Part shown: positions 24,420-33,436 of the stretch, piece after piece
How positions within the stretch are numbered: the stretch's first letter is position 1
How the letters are laid out: every line of letters starts with the position of its first letter
Assembly: GCF_003448965.1 (NCBI RefSeq)
Contig: NZ_QRGC01000028.1
Coordinates: 1-64,000, forward strand
DNA: 64,000 nt
Direction: 5' to 3'
DNA from: Oceanicella sp. SM1341
GTDB lineage: Bacteria > Pseudomonadota > Alphaproteobacteria > Rhodobacterales > Rhodobacteraceae
Notes under the pieces: model-generated
The model's input: the letters and a program-made list of their open reading frames with translations, nothing else
The model's database searches: none
Told to the model about the DNA's origin: nothing
Made by a program: the position numbers and the translations under genes

Positions 24420-24747
24420 CGCCTGCCCCCTCCCGCGCCACGAGGGAGCGGTAGATGTGCTCGGCCAGGCCCACGCCGCCGCGCGCGGCCAGCAGCCCGG
24501 CCTGTTCGCGCAGCAGCAGGCTGGAGAAGGCCTCCTCGCCCGCCCCGCCGCCGAAGTTTTCCCGTGCCTTGCCGACCCCGGCGGATTTCAGCATCTCGGT
24601 GAGGAACCCCGCCTCCAGCTCCTGCGCGAGCTGGTGCAGCCGGGCCTGCCTGTCCCCCGCCCCCCCGGGCAGGTCGGGCAGCGGAGCGGTCCTGCCCGGC
24701 AACAGGCCGGGAACGGCGGCCGGGGCGGTGAGGATAGGGCTGGTCAT
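24412..24747 (-). CDS. flgJ: Rod-binding protein FlgJ, N-terminal domain only
   Basis: The 111-residue protein contains the rod-binding pattern LAQELEAGFLTEMLKSAG with ENFGGGAGEEAFSSLLLREQ, matching the N-terminal half of FlgJ. The C-terminal muramidase domain of enterobacterial FlgJ is absent, as in many alphaproteobacteria; the SltF-like enzyme at 15175 probably supplies that activity. ATG 24747 has GGAG six bases upstream, so it is preferred to ATG 24759. It is divergent from fliK. Confidence 0.88.
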   Translation of the reverse strand: MTSPILTAPAAVPGLLPGRTAPLPDLPGGAGDRQARLHQLAQELEAGFLTEMLKSAGVGKARENFGGGAGEEAFSSLLLREQAGLLAARGGVGLAEHIYRSLVAREGAGDV

Positions 24748-24792
24748 GCGCGGCTCCATGATCGGTGCAGGGGGCCAGTTTCGCGGGTTTCG

Positions 24793-24808
24793 GTAAATGA
24801 TTGGTAAG
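24793..24808 (-). promoter_or_regulatory. Degenerate CtrA-like box, flgJ/fliK divergent promoter
   Basis: On the minus strand TTAC-CAATCAT-TTAC matches TTAA-N7-TTAA in six of eight positions, with both halves reading TTAC. It lies 46 bases upstream of flgJ and 84 bases upstream of the fliK ATG. This is one of several similar boxes at operon heads in the island. Confidence 0.35.
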
Positions 24809-24891
24809 GCTTGGGCCGCATGCTGTGCGGGCAGTTTCCAGCAACGAAGAGAGCGGTACCCTGGCATGAGCGGCAAGAGCGCGACCCCGGC

Positions 24892-26670
24892 ATGAGCGTG
24901 CCGGTATTCCCATCCGCCGGCCCCGCCGGAGCGCCTGCCGGCACGACCCGCGGAGCCGGGCATGCCGGCAGCACGCAGGAGGGCGGAGAGGCCCGGCTCG
25001 CGGGAAGCGCCCGGGGGGAGGAGGGCCTGCGCCGCGAAAGCCGCCGCGAGGCGGAGGGAAGCGGGGAGACCGGCGCCGCTGCCCGCCCCGCGCCCCGCCG
25101 CCCCGCCGCCGCGGAGGACGGGGCGGAGCCTGCTCCTGCGCTCGCGCCCCCGCCGGCCGATCCGGCCAGGCCCCTGCCGGGCGGGGATTTCGCCGAATTC
25201 CTTTCCGCGGGCAACGCACCCGCTCCGGCCCCGCCCGCTCCGGATCGGGCGGGCGCCGTGCTTCCGGTCGCGGCCGGTCAGGCCCGGAATGCCCTGCCCG
25301 CCGGCGGGGCGGAGGCGGATGTCGCGGTGCCCGGCACCGGCAGGACACAGCCCCCGGCGGCGCGCGCCGACGGCGCCTTCGCCCTCTTCACCGCCCGGCA
25401 GGGCCGGGCCGACGCCGGGCATCCCGTCTCCTCCGCGCGCCCGGCTCCGGTCACGGAGACCGCCGAGGCGCCGCTTCCCGCAGCCCCGCAGGTGCAGGCC
25501 CGGGCTCCCGCCGGCAGCACCCCGGACCCGGCCCCGGCGCAAGCCCCGACACAGGCTCCGACGCAGGCCCCGACGCAGCCCCCGGCGCAGGCATCCGCCT
25601 CCGCGGCGCCCGGGCCCGCGGGCGCTGGCCCCGGCCCGGCTCTCGCCTCGCCCGTCGCCGCCGCTGCCCCCGCGGGAGCGGAGGAGGCACCGCAGCCGCC
25701 GGCCCCGCCCCCCGCGGCCGGCGCACCGGCCCCGCAGCCCTCGGCACTGCCGGCACCGCCCGTCGTGCCGCCCGGGAGCGGGGTTTCCGCCGAACCTGCC
25801 GCGAACCCGGCGCCCGAGGCCGAAATCCTGCCCGGGCTGCGCGCACCGCAGGAAGCGGCCGGCCCGGACCATCCGCCCGCCCTCCCGGCGCGCAGGCCCC
25901 TGGCGCCGGGGGCGGTACCCGGCCTCGCCGCACCTCCCGCGCCCGAGACCGGGCCGGGTGGCGTGCCGGAGCCGGACCTGCCGCCCGAGGCCAGCCTGCG
26001 CGGCCTCCCGGCGGAGCGTGCGGGCCCCTCCGCTCCGCCCCCCGCCGCCACCGCGAGCCCGGCAGCGCCCCCGATGGGGCTCGCCGCGCCGGTGCAGGCC
26101 CTGCAGCCGCTGCCGAAGGCCGGTGGAGACACCGGGCGGGGCGGTGAACCGGCCGCCGATCCGCTGGGCGCGCCGGAGTTCGCCACCCTGCCGCCGCCGC
26201 GCATGGCCGGGTTCCTCACCGCCGCCGGCCCCGCCGTGCCCGCCTTCCCGCTGCCGGTCCGCCCGGCCGAACTCGTCGCCCAGATCGTCAGCGCGATCGA
26301 TCGGCGCGACGCCGGCCGGCGGGTGGAGCTGCGGCTCGACCCGCCGGAGCTCGGCCGGGTCACCCTTCACATCGCCACCGATGACGGCAATGCCGTCGCG
26401 GTGGTGACGGTCGACCGGCCCGAGACACTCGACCTGCTGCGCCGCCATGCCGAGCTGCTGCAGCGCGAGCTCACCGATGCCGGATTCCGCGGCGCGCAGC
26501 TCTCCTTCGGGTCCTCCGGGCAGAGGTCCGAGCACCCGGGAGGCGGCGGTCAGCCGGCACGCTTCGATGCCTTCGCCGGCCCCGCGCCCGGCCTTGCCGC
26601 CACCGGCCCGGCCGGCGGCGCCCCGGCCGGGCCGCAGCGCCGCGACGGCCCGCTCGACATCCGCCTCTAG
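24892..26670 (+). CDS. fliK: Hook-length control protein FliK
   Basis: FliK is a secreted molecular ruler that ends hook growth and triggers the FlhB substrate switch. The 592-residue product is Ala/Pro-rich and low in complexity for about 450 residues, including APT repeats (QAPTQAPTQAPTQPPAQ). The conserved Flg_hook domain is C-terminal, with RRVELRLDPPELGRVTLHIA near residue 480 and the helix LDLLRRHAELLQRELTDAGF. I used ATG 24892; a TTG at 24811 is also in frame and neither has a clear Shine-Dalgarno sequence. It is followed after 17 bases by flgD. Confidence 0.92.
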   Translation: MSVPVFPSAGPAGAPAGTTRGAGHAGSTQEGGEARLAGSARGEEGLRRESRREAEGSGETGAAARPAPRRPAAAEDGAEPAPALAPPPADPARPLPGGDFAEFLSAGNAPAPAPPAPDRAGAVLPVAAGQARNALPAGGAEADVAVPGTGRTQPPAARADGAFALFTARQGRADAGHPVSSARPAPVTETAEAPLPAAPQVQARAPAGSTPDPAPAQAPTQAPTQAPTQPPAQASASAAPGPAGAGPGPALASPVAAAAPAGAEEAPQPPAPPPAAGAPAPQPSALPAPPVVPPGSGVSAEPAANPAPEAEILPGLRAPQEAAGPDHPPALPARRPLAPGAVPGLAAPPAPETGPGGVPEPDLPPEASLRGLPAERAGPSAPPPAATASPAAPPMGLAAPVQALQPLPKAGGDTGRGGEPAADPLGAPEFATLPPPRMAGFLTAAGPAVPAFPLPVRPAELVAQIVSAIDRRDAGRRVELRLDPPELGRVTLHIATDDGNAVAVVTVDRPETLDLLRRHAELLQRELTDAGFRGAQLSFGSSGQRSEHPGGGGQPARFDAFAGPAPGLAATGPAGGAPAGPQRRDGPLDIRL

Positions 26671-26687
26671 TCCGATGGAGCCAGACC

Positions 26688-27362
26688 ATGGAGATCAACA
26701 GCACCACCGCCGCGAGCGCCACCGCCGCGAGCAAGGCCGCCACACCGGCCGACAGCACGGGCACCCGCGGCCTCACCGCCGATTTCGAGACCTTCCTCAC
26801 CCTGCTCACCACCCAGCTGCGCAACCAGGACCCGCTCGAGCCGGTCGAATCGACCGAGTTCGTCGCCCAGCTCGCCTCCTTCTCGGCGGTCGAGCAGCAG
26901 GTGCAGGCCAACGAGAGCCTCAAGGCCATCGCCGAGCTGCTCTCCAACGGCTCGGCCGCCGGCCTGTCGGAATGGATCGGAACCGAGGTCCGCGCCTATG
27001 CCGCCGCCCCCTATGACGGCACGCCGCTCACCCTCTACGCCGACCCGGTGGAGGGGGCCGATCTCGCGGTCCTGGTGGTCAGCGACACGAGCGGGGCCGA
27101 GGTCGGCCGGGTAACGGTGAACCCCGCCGCCGAGCAGATCGTCTGGGACGGCGAGGGCACCACCGGCACCCTGCCCGAGGGCAGCTACAGCTTCACGGTG
27201 GAGAGCTACCGCGAGGGCACGCTCGTCGACCACCGCGCGGTGGAAGTGTTCTCCCCGGTGGTCGAGGTGCGGCGGGAGGAGGACAGCACCGTCCTCGTGC
27301 TCGCCGACGGCAGCCGGATCGACAGCGAGGACATCACCACCCTGCGCGCCGCCGGCGGCTGA
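26688..27362 (+). CDS. flgD: Flagellar hook capping protein FlgD
   Basis: FlgD caps the growing hook and promotes assembly of FlgE. The 224-residue protein has the conserved N-terminal segment FETFLTLLTTQLRNQDPLEP followed by VESTEFVAQLASFSAVEQQV. A C-terminal beta-rich domain (TLYADPVEGADLAVLVVSDT, VWDGEGTTGTLPEGSYSF) follows. It is co-transcribed with fliK. Two hairpins follow its stop. Confidence 0.96.
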   Translation: MEINSTTAASATAASKAATPADSTGTRGLTADFETFLTLLTTQLRNQDPLEPVESTEFVAQLASFSAVEQQVQANESLKAIAELLSNGSAAGLSEWIGTEVRAYAAAPYDGTPLTLYADPVEGADLAVLVVSDTSGAEVGRVTVNPAAEQIVWDGEGTTGTLPEGSYSFTVESYREGTLVDHRAVEVFSPVVEVRREEDSTVLVLADGSRIDSEDITTLRAAGG

Positions 27363-27365
27363 TCC

Positions 27366-27508
27366 CCCGGGGCGCTTGCCCCGGGCCAACCCGGAGACGG
27401 GGCCGGCTCACGGCCGGCCAGGATCGGGACGAAACAGGGGGCGGTGCGAAATGCGGCGGCGTCCGGAACGCGGAACGCATGGAAGAGGGGGCCGCCGGCC
27501 CCCTTTCT
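27366..27508 (+). terminator. Hairpins downstream of flgD
   Basis: CCCGGGGC-GCTT-GCCCCGGG lies at 27366-27385 directly after the flgD stop, without a T run. GGGGGCC-GCC-GGCCCCC at 27487-27503 is followed by TTTCT and is the more terminator-like. They separate flgD from the convergent fliL paralogue. Confidence 0.5.
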
Positions 27509-27547
27509 GCTGCGTGCCCCTGCCGCCGCTCTTCGCGCCCGGGGGGA

Positions 27548-28072
27548 TCACATATCCTGGCGCAGGATGTCGGTGACCAGCACGTCGTTCACCCCCGGCC
27601 CGATGATGTTGCGGGCCACCTTGCGCAGGCTGATGCGCAGGTCGGAGAGGGTGCGCGGGTCGGTGAAGACGCCGGAGAACCCGCCGCTGCGCTCATGCTC
27701 GAAGAGCACGCGCAGGAAGGCGTCGCGCAGCTTGGGCTCGCGGGTGGCGATCTGGGTGTCGAGCCCGGGCTCGGTCTCCAGCGAGATCGACATCACGATC
27801 AGCGCGCGCACCCTGGTCTCGCCCATCACCGGGATGATGAACTGCTTGTCGAGCTTGTTGTATTCCCAGCCGTCCTCCGGCGCGGGGGCGGGGGCGGGCT
27901 CCAGCGGGTCGCCCTCCGGGGCGGCATGCGGCTCCTCCTCGCCATGGCCGGCTCCGGTCATCGCGAGATTGGCCTGCTCACCCTCCTCCGAGGGGGCGCG
28001 CAGCATCTGCCCGGCGAAGAGCCCGCCGCCGAGGCCGAGCAGCACCAGGATCACGGGCAGGAGCTTTTTCAT
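27548..28072 (-). CDS. Second FliL-family basal-body protein
   Basis: The 174-residue protein has an N-terminal transmembrane helix (KKLLPVILVLLGLGGGLFAG), an acidic Pro/Ala linker and a periplasmic FliL-like domain. The last contains ALIVMSISLETEPGLDTQIA and LRKVARNIIGPGVNDVLVTD. FliL proteins surround the stator and support motor function. A second FliL is encoded at 35926 at the head of the same long operon, so this is a paralogue placed at its end, after flgH. AGGAG precedes ATG 28072. Confidence 0.9.
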   Translation of the reverse strand: MKKLLPVILVLLGLGGGLFAGQMLRAPSEEGEQANLAMTGAGHGEEEPHAAPEGDPLEPAPAPAPEDGWEYNKLDKQFIIPVMGETRVRALIVMSISLETEPGLDTQIATREPKLRDAFLRVLFEHERSGGFSGVFTDPRTLSDLRISLRKVARNIIGPGVNDVLVTDILRQDM

Positions 28073-28084
28073 CGGTCCATCTCC

Positions 28085-28828
28085 TCAGAACGGCAGGATG
28101 ATGTCGGCCACCTGCTGGCCGTAGCGCGGTTGCTGTACGTCGGTGATCTGGCCGCGGCCCCCGTAGAGGATGCGGGCGTCGGCGATCTTGTCATAGGTGA
28201 TCTCGTTCTTGCGGGTGATGTCCTCGGGGCGGATGACGCCGGCCACCTGCAGGTCGCGCAGCTCGTAATTCACCCGGATCTCCTGGGTGCCGGCAATCAC
28301 CATGTGCCCGTTGGGCAGCATGTCGGTGACCGTGGCGGCGATGCGCAGGGTGATCTCCTCCTCGCGGTCGACGGTGCCGGCCCCGGAGGAACCCGAGCTC
28401 GAGGCGACGCTTGCCGCCGGCTCCAGCGTGCCGGCCCCGGGCAGGATCGTGTCGGCCACCGAAGGCAGGCCGAGCAGGGCGGCGATGCTGAGATTCTCGT
28501 TGCCGGTGCGGTCGCGGGTGGTCTCGTTGGAGATCGAGGCGCTCTCGTCGATCTCGATCACCACGGTGACGATGTCGCCCAGGGTCTGGGCGCGGCGGTC
28601 GCCGAAGAGCGAGGTCGGCCCGTTGCGCCACAGCGAGCCCGCGGCATAGCTCTCCGGTGGCGGCGGCAGGCGCGGGGTGGCCAGCGCGATGCGCTCCGGT
28701 GCGATGGGGGCCATCACCGGCATCGGCCGGCCGGGCGGGGTCATCTCCGGCGGCTTGCCGACATTCTCGAGCCGCGAGCAGCCCGTGGCGGCCAGCGCGA
28801 GCCCCAGCAGGACAAGGGCGCGCCTCAT
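28085..28828 (-). CDS. flgH: Flagellar L-ring lipoprotein FlgH
   Basis: FlgH forms the outer-membrane L ring. The 247-residue precursor has a lipobox LAATGC with Cys17 as the lipidated residue. The family segments are SLWRNGPTSLFGDRRAQTLG, DIVTVVIEIDESASISNETT, NGHMVIAGTQEIRVNYELRD and the C-terminal GGRGQITDVQQPRYGQQVAD. Its ATG overlaps the flgA stop by four bases. Confidence 0.97.
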   Translation of the reverse strand: MRRALVLLGLALAATGCSRLENVGKPPEMTPPGRPMPVMAPIAPERIALATPRLPPPPESYAAGSLWRNGPTSLFGDRRAQTLGDIVTVVIEIDESASISNETTRDRTGNENLSIAALLGLPSVADTILPGAGTLEPAASVASSSGSSGAGTVDREEEITLRIAATVTDMLPNGHMVIAGTQEIRVNYELRDLQVAGVIRPEDITRKNEITYDKIADARILYGGRGQITDVQQPRYGQQVADIILPF

Positions 28829-29259
28829 TGCCCGACCTCCACGCTGCCGTCGGGTGCGACCCGGCCCTCGACGATCTGGCGCGAGGACAGGTTCATCACC
28901 CGTATCGTCTCGCCCTCCCCGGCGCGGTCCAGGGCGCGGCCCTCGGTGGTGATGAACAGCGGCCCGTGGCGAAAGCTGAGCGTGACGGTGGCATTGCGCT
29001 CCACCAGCGCCGGGGGGCCGACCTGGGTCTCGTAGATCGGCCGGCCGGGGTAGAGGGCGGCGCGGGTCTCCTGGCCGATCGCCTCATCGGCGGAGGAAAG
29101 CGCCCCGGGGGTGCCGCCGGGCAGCAGCGTGACATCGTCGGCCGTGAGCACGGTCGAGGGGCGCACCGCGCGGGTGGCGACCAGCGTGTTGTCCCCGGCG
29201 AGGGCGGCAGCCGGCACGAGGAGCGCGAGCAGCAGGGCGGGAAGGGCGCCTGGCATCAT
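28825..29259 (-). CDS. flgA: P-ring assembly chaperone FlgA
   Basis: The 144-residue protein has a signal peptide (PALLLALLVPAAALAGDN) and an SAF-like domain with RAVRPSTVLTADDVTLLPGG and the C-terminal ETIRVMNLSSRQIVEGRVAP. FlgA is the periplasmic chaperone for FlgI (gene at 56795). At 144 residues it is shorter than enterobacterial FlgA and lacks the N-terminal extra domain, as is usual in alphaproteobacteria. It follows flgG by two bases. Confidence 0.94.
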   Translation of the reverse strand: MMPGALPALLLALLVPAAALAGDNTLVATRAVRPSTVLTADDVTLLPGGTPGALSSADEAIGQETRAALYPGRPIYETQVGPPALVERNATVTLSFRHGPLFITTEGRALDRAGEGETIRVMNLSSRQIVEGRVAPDGSVEVGQ

Positions 29260-29261
29260 GG

Positions 29262-30047
29262 TTACCTGAGCTGGGTGGTGGCGCCGAGCATCTGGTCGGC
29301 GGCGGTGATGACCTTGGCGTTGAGCTCGTAGCCGCGCTGCGCCTCGATCAGCTCGGTGATCTCGCGCACGGCGTCGACCGAGCTCTCCTCGAGGTAGCCC
29401 TGGCGGAAGGTGCCGCGACCGTCGACCCCGGGGTCGCCCGCCACCGGCTGGCCGGAGGCGGCGGTTTCCTTGTAGAGGTTGCCGCCGAGCGCCTCGAGCC
29501 CTTTCTGGTTCACGAAGGTCACCAGGGTGAACTGGCCCAGGAGCTGGTCGTCCACCTGGTCGTTGAAACTGGCATAGACCTCGCCCGCGGCATTGACGGT
29601 CACGCCGGTCGCGTCCTCGGGGATGGTGATCTCGGGAACGACGGAGAAGCCGTCGGAGGTGACGATCAGCCCGTCGGCATTGCGCTTGAGCGCGCCGTCG
29701 CGGGTGTAGGAGGAGGAGCCGTCGGGCATCAGGATCTCGAAATAGCCGTTGCCCTCGATGGCGACGTCGAGCTCGCCCCCGGTCTGCATCAGCGCGCCCT
29801 GGGCGACGTTCATCGACACGGCGGCGGTGCGCACGCCCAGGCCGAGCTGCACGCCCGCCGGCAGCAGCACCCCGGTGGTCGAGTTCACCGTGCCGGCGCG
29901 CTGGACCTGCTGGTACTGCAGGTCGGCGAACTCGGCCCGGCGGGTGTTGTAGGCGGTGGTCGACATGTTGGCGAGGTTGTTGGAGATCACCTCGACCCGC
30001 ATCTGCTGGGCCTGCATGCCGGTGGCGGCGATGTTGAGCGCGCGCAT
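29262..30047 (-). CDS. flgG: Flagellar distal rod protein FlgG
   Basis: The 261-residue distal rod protein opens with MRALNIAATGMQAQQMRVEV followed by ISNNLANMSTTAYNTRRAEF, and ends with the conserved ELIEAQRGYELNAKVITAAD followed by QMLGATTQLR. Length is the normal 260-262 residues that distinguish FlgG from FlgF. AGGAAC precedes ATG 30047. It lies between flgF and flgA in the operon. Confidence 0.97.
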   Translation of the reverse strand: MRALNIAATGMQAQQMRVEVISNNLANMSTTAYNTRRAEFADLQYQQVQRAGTVNSTTGVLLPAGVQLGLGVRTAAVSMNVAQGALMQTGGELDVAIEGNGYFEILMPDGSSSYTRDGALKRNADGLIVTSDGFSVVPEITIPEDATGVTVNAAGEVYASFNDQVDDQLLGQFTLVTFVNQKGLEALGGNLYKETAASGQPVAGDPGVDGRGTFRQGYLEESSVDAVREITELIEAQRGYELNAKVITAADQMLGATTQLR

Positions 30048-30066
30048 GGGAGTGTTCCTTTCGTGG

Positions 30067-30789
30067 TCAGACCTGCTGGCCCAGGGTTCGGACGAGGTTG
30101 CGGATCCGGTCATCCTCGCGGTCGGCGAAACCGGCGCCGAGTTCGTAGGCGCGCTGCACCTCGATCATCCGGGTCATCTCGACCACCGGGTCGACGTTGG
30201 ACTGCTCGAGCCGGCCCTGCAGGATGCGGCTGGTCGCGGAGGGCAGGAGCACATCGTCGGTGGCGAAGAGGCCGGAGGCCTCGCGCAGCAGCGTGCCGGG
30301 GTCCTCGACCTCGACGAGGCCGAGTTCGCCGATGGTCTGGCCGTCGGCATCGATCGTGCCGTCGGCGGCCACCGCGATGGCGGCGGCATCGGGGGGCAGG
30401 AAGATCGGGGCGCCGCCGGCGTCGAGCACCCGGTTGCCGTCGAAGGTGACCAGCTCGCCGTCGAGGCTGCGCGCGAAGGCGCCGTCCCGGGTCAGGCGCG
30501 GGCCCTCGGGGGTGTCGATCATGAAGAAGCCGGGGCCGTCGATGGCGAAGTCGAACGTGCCGCCGGTGGTGGCGAGCGGCCCGGGCGAGAAATCGGTCAG
30601 GCGCACCCGTGCCGCGGTCATCGCCATCGTGTCGGGCTGGCCGGGGATCGGGGCGTACATCTCGGCGAAGAGCACGCCTTCGCGGCGGAACCCGTTGGTC
30701 GACATGTTGGCGATGTTGTTGGCGATGATGGTCATCGCCCTCTGCAGGCCGCTCTGGCGGCTCAGCGTGACGTAACTGGGGTTGTCCAT
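30067..30789 (-). CDS. flgF: Flagellar proximal rod protein FlgF
   Basis: The 240-residue protein has the rod signature TIIANNIANMSTNGFRREGV, a central FDFAIDGPGFFMIDTPEGPR, and the C-terminal VVEMTRMIEVQRAYELGAGF. The order flgF-flgG-flgA-flgH is typical of alphaproteobacteria. ATG 30789 has GGAG upstream. It starts 16 bases after the large periplasmic protein gene. Confidence 0.96.
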   Translation of the reverse strand: MDNPSYVTLSRQSGLQRAMTIIANNIANMSTNGFRREGVLFAEMYAPIPGQPDTMAMTAARVRLTDFSPGPLATTGGTFDFAIDGPGFFMIDTPEGPRLTRDGAFARSLDGELVTFDGNRVLDAGGAPIFLPPDAAAIAVAADGTIDADGQTIGELGLVEVEDPGTLLREASGLFATDDVLLPSATSRILQGRLEQSNVDPVVEMTRMIEVQRAYELGAGFADREDDRIRNLVRTLGQQV

Positions 30790-30805
30790 GTCCGGCTCCT
30801 TCCGG

Positions 30806-33436
30806 TCAGCCGCCCGGCGCCGGGGCGGGCGGCGGGAGATCGAGGGTCTCGGCGATGAGGGCGCGGGCGCTGCGGGCCAGTTCCATGGTCTGCCGGGCGC
30901 CCGAGAGGCTGATCTCGGCCTCCGGCACCGGCGTCTCGAGGAAGGCGGCGAGGCCGGCGGCATCCTCCGTCTCCGCGAGGCCGGCGGCATCGGGGCCGAG
31001 CCCGGCCATGTAGGCGGCCATCACCCGGGCGACCGGGTCCGGCGCCTGCAGGGCGGCGGGCCAGTCCCCGGCGGCGAAGGCGAGGGTCGCGGCCTGCTGC
31101 GGATCGTCCAGCCCGGCGATGGCGGCGCGCGCGCCGGCGTAATCCTGCTCGCGGGCGAAGGCGGCGACGCGCAGCCGGGCCACGTCCGGCCCGGCCATGC
31201 CCTCGAGAAGGTCGAGCACCGGGCCCGGCTCGCCCAGCATGTCATGCGCCCGCGCCGCGGCGAGCCGGGCCTCGGGCGCACCGCGCGCCAGGGTGGGGGC
31301 GAGGATGTCGAGCGCCGCGTTGGGCAGGCCGATGCGGGTGAGCTCGCCCGCCACGATCAGCCGCGCAGGATCGGCCTCCGTGCCCTCCGTGAGCAGGCCG
31401 CGATGGGCGAGCACGGCGGTGGCATAGCTCGCCGGATCCTCCTGCGGCGCGCTGGCCCGGGCCAGCACCCGGGCGGCGGCCTCGTGCAGCTCCGGGCCGC
31501 GCTCCGGCGCCTCGGCCAGGTCGTCGGCGATCAGGCGCAGCGCGCGGTCGAGCTCGCCCCCCGCGGCCCTGGCCTCGATCTCCGCCGCCTCCAGCCGGCG
31601 GCCCTGCTCGGTGCGGCGGGCCTGGCGGGCGCGGTCGGCGAGGTCGGAGGCCATCGCGCCGGGCGGCGGCAGGCCGCGCTGCAGCCGGCTCTCGGTGAGC
31701 GCGATCATCGCCGCCGGGGCATTGGGCCGGTTGCCGTCGATGAGCTGGCGGTAGATCGCCTCGGCCGCTTCCGGCGCGCCCTGGGCCTCGAGCAGCTTCG
31801 CGCGGGCGTACTGGTAGGCGTCCCCCGGCTCCCCGGGATGGACGGCGGTAAGCGACAGGATCAGCCCGGCATCGGCCTCGCGCCCGAGATCGAGCAGCCC
31901 GAGCGCCATGCGCGGCCCGAGCAGCCGGCGCGGCACCGCGGGAAACTCGGAGAAACTGTCGCGCAGGGCGGCACTGTCGGGGGCCGGGATGCCGGGGGCC
32001 ACGGCGCCGGTCTCCGGGTCGATGCCCGCGAGCAGGCCCCAGAACCCGGCCCGCCCCGGGCAGCCCGCCTGGCGGGACAGCGGCCCGTCGGGCGCCGGCA
32101 GGCCGCCTTCGACCACCCGCGCGAGATCGCGCAGCAGCGGGCTGCGCGGCACCTCGGTGCCCATGTTGTCGAGCAGGTCCTGCGCCTCCAGGCCGAAGCC
32201 GTAGTGGATGTAGAGCCGCACGAGACGGCTCACCGCCTCCGGGTCGGGCCGGTCGAACTCGCCGATCAGACCGGCGCGGGCCGTGGCGATCTGGGCGGCC
32301 ACCGGCTCGCCCCCCGCCCAGGCGGCGAGGTCGAGCGCCTCGTCGGGCAGGCAATGGGCCGGCGGCGGCAGGTCCGGGTCGGTGTCGGCCGCCCGGTCCC
32401 GCTCGCGTGCGGTGGTGACGGAGAGCTGCGACGCACCGGGGGGCGGCGGGGGCCCGGCCGTCTCGGTGCTCTCGCCCTCCTGCTGCCCCTCCTCCCCGGC
32501 GGTCTCTTCGCCGGGTGCCGCGGCCGTGTCGTCGGAGCCGGTGTCGGCCGCCTCGGGGGCGGGGCCCTCGCCGGCCTCGGGGCTGCGGAATTCCACCAGC
32601 CCCTGCTCGGCGGCGCGGGCGAGCTTTTCCATCAGCCGCGCACGCGCCGCCTCGATGGCGGCGAGATCGTCGGCGGCAAGCGGCGGCCCGGTCTGCGGGC
32701 GGGGCATCGGCGTGGCGGCCGGCACGTCGGGAGCGGCGCCGATGCGCGGCGGGCCGGCGGGCCCGTCCTGCGTTCCCGGCTCCGGCGGGATCTCCCCGGC
32801 GGCAAGGCCGGTGCGCAGCGGGTCGGCCCCGGCGCCCTCCTGGCCGGAGGCGGCCTCCTCGCCGGAGGGGTCCTCGTCCCCGTCCGGCAGGGGCGCGCCC
32901 CGGGGCGTCCCGCCGCCGACACCGGTGCCCGGCGCCCGGGCGGTGACCGTGCCGGTCACCGAACCCTCCGGCGCCGCGGGGGCGGTGGCCTCCTCCTTCG
33001 GAGCGGTGCGGTCCCGCACGTCGATGATCAGCTTGCGGGGGCCGAGCGCGAAGCTCTCCGCCGTGCAGTCACAGGCCAGGGTGAGCAGCAGGATCGTGCC
33101 CGTCACCTCGTTGCGGACCTGGGCCGAGAGCACGCGGCTCGCCCGGCGGTCGGGGAAGATGGCGCGGGTGTCGAAGTCGAGCGCGATGCCGGGGAAGCGC
33201 ACGGTGACCGTGCGCCCGTCCTGCCCGGTCGACCAGGAGGTGCCCGGCGGCAGGTCGAGCACGAGGCGCGACATGCGGCTCTGGTCGCCGGCGCGCAGCA
33301 GGAGCGGGGCCTGGGCCAGGGCCGGCAGGGCGAGGGCGCAGGCGAGCAGCAGCGCGGGCAAAAGGCGCAGCGGCGCGGGCCACATGCGCAGCCGCGCGGA
33401 CCGGCCGCCTGCGGGATGGCGGAGGCCCGGGCTCAT
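30806..33436 (-). CDS. Large secreted alpha-repeat protein between motA and flgF (MotK-like candidate)
   Basis: The 876-residue protein has a signal peptide (LRLLPALLLACALALPALAQ). A beta-rich N-terminal domain resembling AMIN-type domains (residues about 45-145: MSRLVLDLPPG, RKLIIDVRD) comes next, then a long Pro/Ala/Glu-rich linker. From about residue 370 there are many TPR-like helical repeats (GEPGDAYQYARAKLLEAQGA, PEAAEAIYRQLIDGNRPNAP). It is therefore probably periplasmic. Its ATG overlaps the motA stop by four bases, so it is coupled to the stator gene. I recall a periplasmic protein, MotK, needed with MotE for rotation of the Fla2 flagellum of Cereibacter sphaeroides; this may be its counterpart, but I could not compare sequences. 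Confidence 0.82.
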   Translation of the reverse strand: MSPGLRHPAGGRSARLRMWPAPLRLLPALLLACALALPALAQAPLLLRAGDQSRMSRLVLDLPPGTSWSTGQDGRTVTVRFPGIALDFDTRAIFPDRRASRVLSAQVRNEVTGTILLLTLACDCTAESFALGPRKLIIDVRDRTAPKEEATAPAAPEGSVTGTVTARAPGTGVGGGTPRGAPLPDGDEDPSGEEAASGQEGAGADPLRTGLAAGEIPPEPGTQDGPAGPPRIGAAPDVPAATPMPRPQTGPPLAADDLAAIEAARARLMEKLARAAEQGLVEFRSPEAGEGPAPEAADTGSDDTAAAPGEETAGEEGQQEGESTETAGPPPPPGASQLSVTTARERDRAADTDPDLPPPAHCLPDEALDLAAWAGGEPVAAQIATARAGLIGEFDRPDPEAVSRLVRLYIHYGFGLEAQDLLDNMGTEVPRSPLLRDLARVVEGGLPAPDGPLSRQAGCPGRAGFWGLLAGIDPETGAVAPGIPAPDSAALRDSFSEFPAVPRRLLGPRMALGLLDLGREADAGLILSLTAVHPGEPGDAYQYARAKLLEAQGAPEAAEAIYRQLIDGNRPNAPAAMIALTESRLQRGLPPPGAMASDLADRARQARRTEQGRRLEAAEIEARAAGGELDRALRLIADDLAEAPERGPELHEAAARVLARASAPQEDPASYATAVLAHRGLLTEGTEADPARLIVAGELTRIGLPNAALDILAPTLARGAPEARLAAARAHDMLGEPGPVLDLLEGMAGPDVARLRVAAFAREQDYAGARAAIAGLDDPQQAATLAFAAGDWPAALQAPDPVARVMAAYMAGLGPDAAGLAETEDAAGLAAFLETPVPEAEISLSGARQTMELARSARALIAETLDLPPPAPAPGG

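Noticed and set aside
27548-28072. Reading this gene as the only FliL
   Set aside because: A second FliL-family gene with its own transmembrane helix and FliL domain is at 35926-36453, next to fliF, the usual place.
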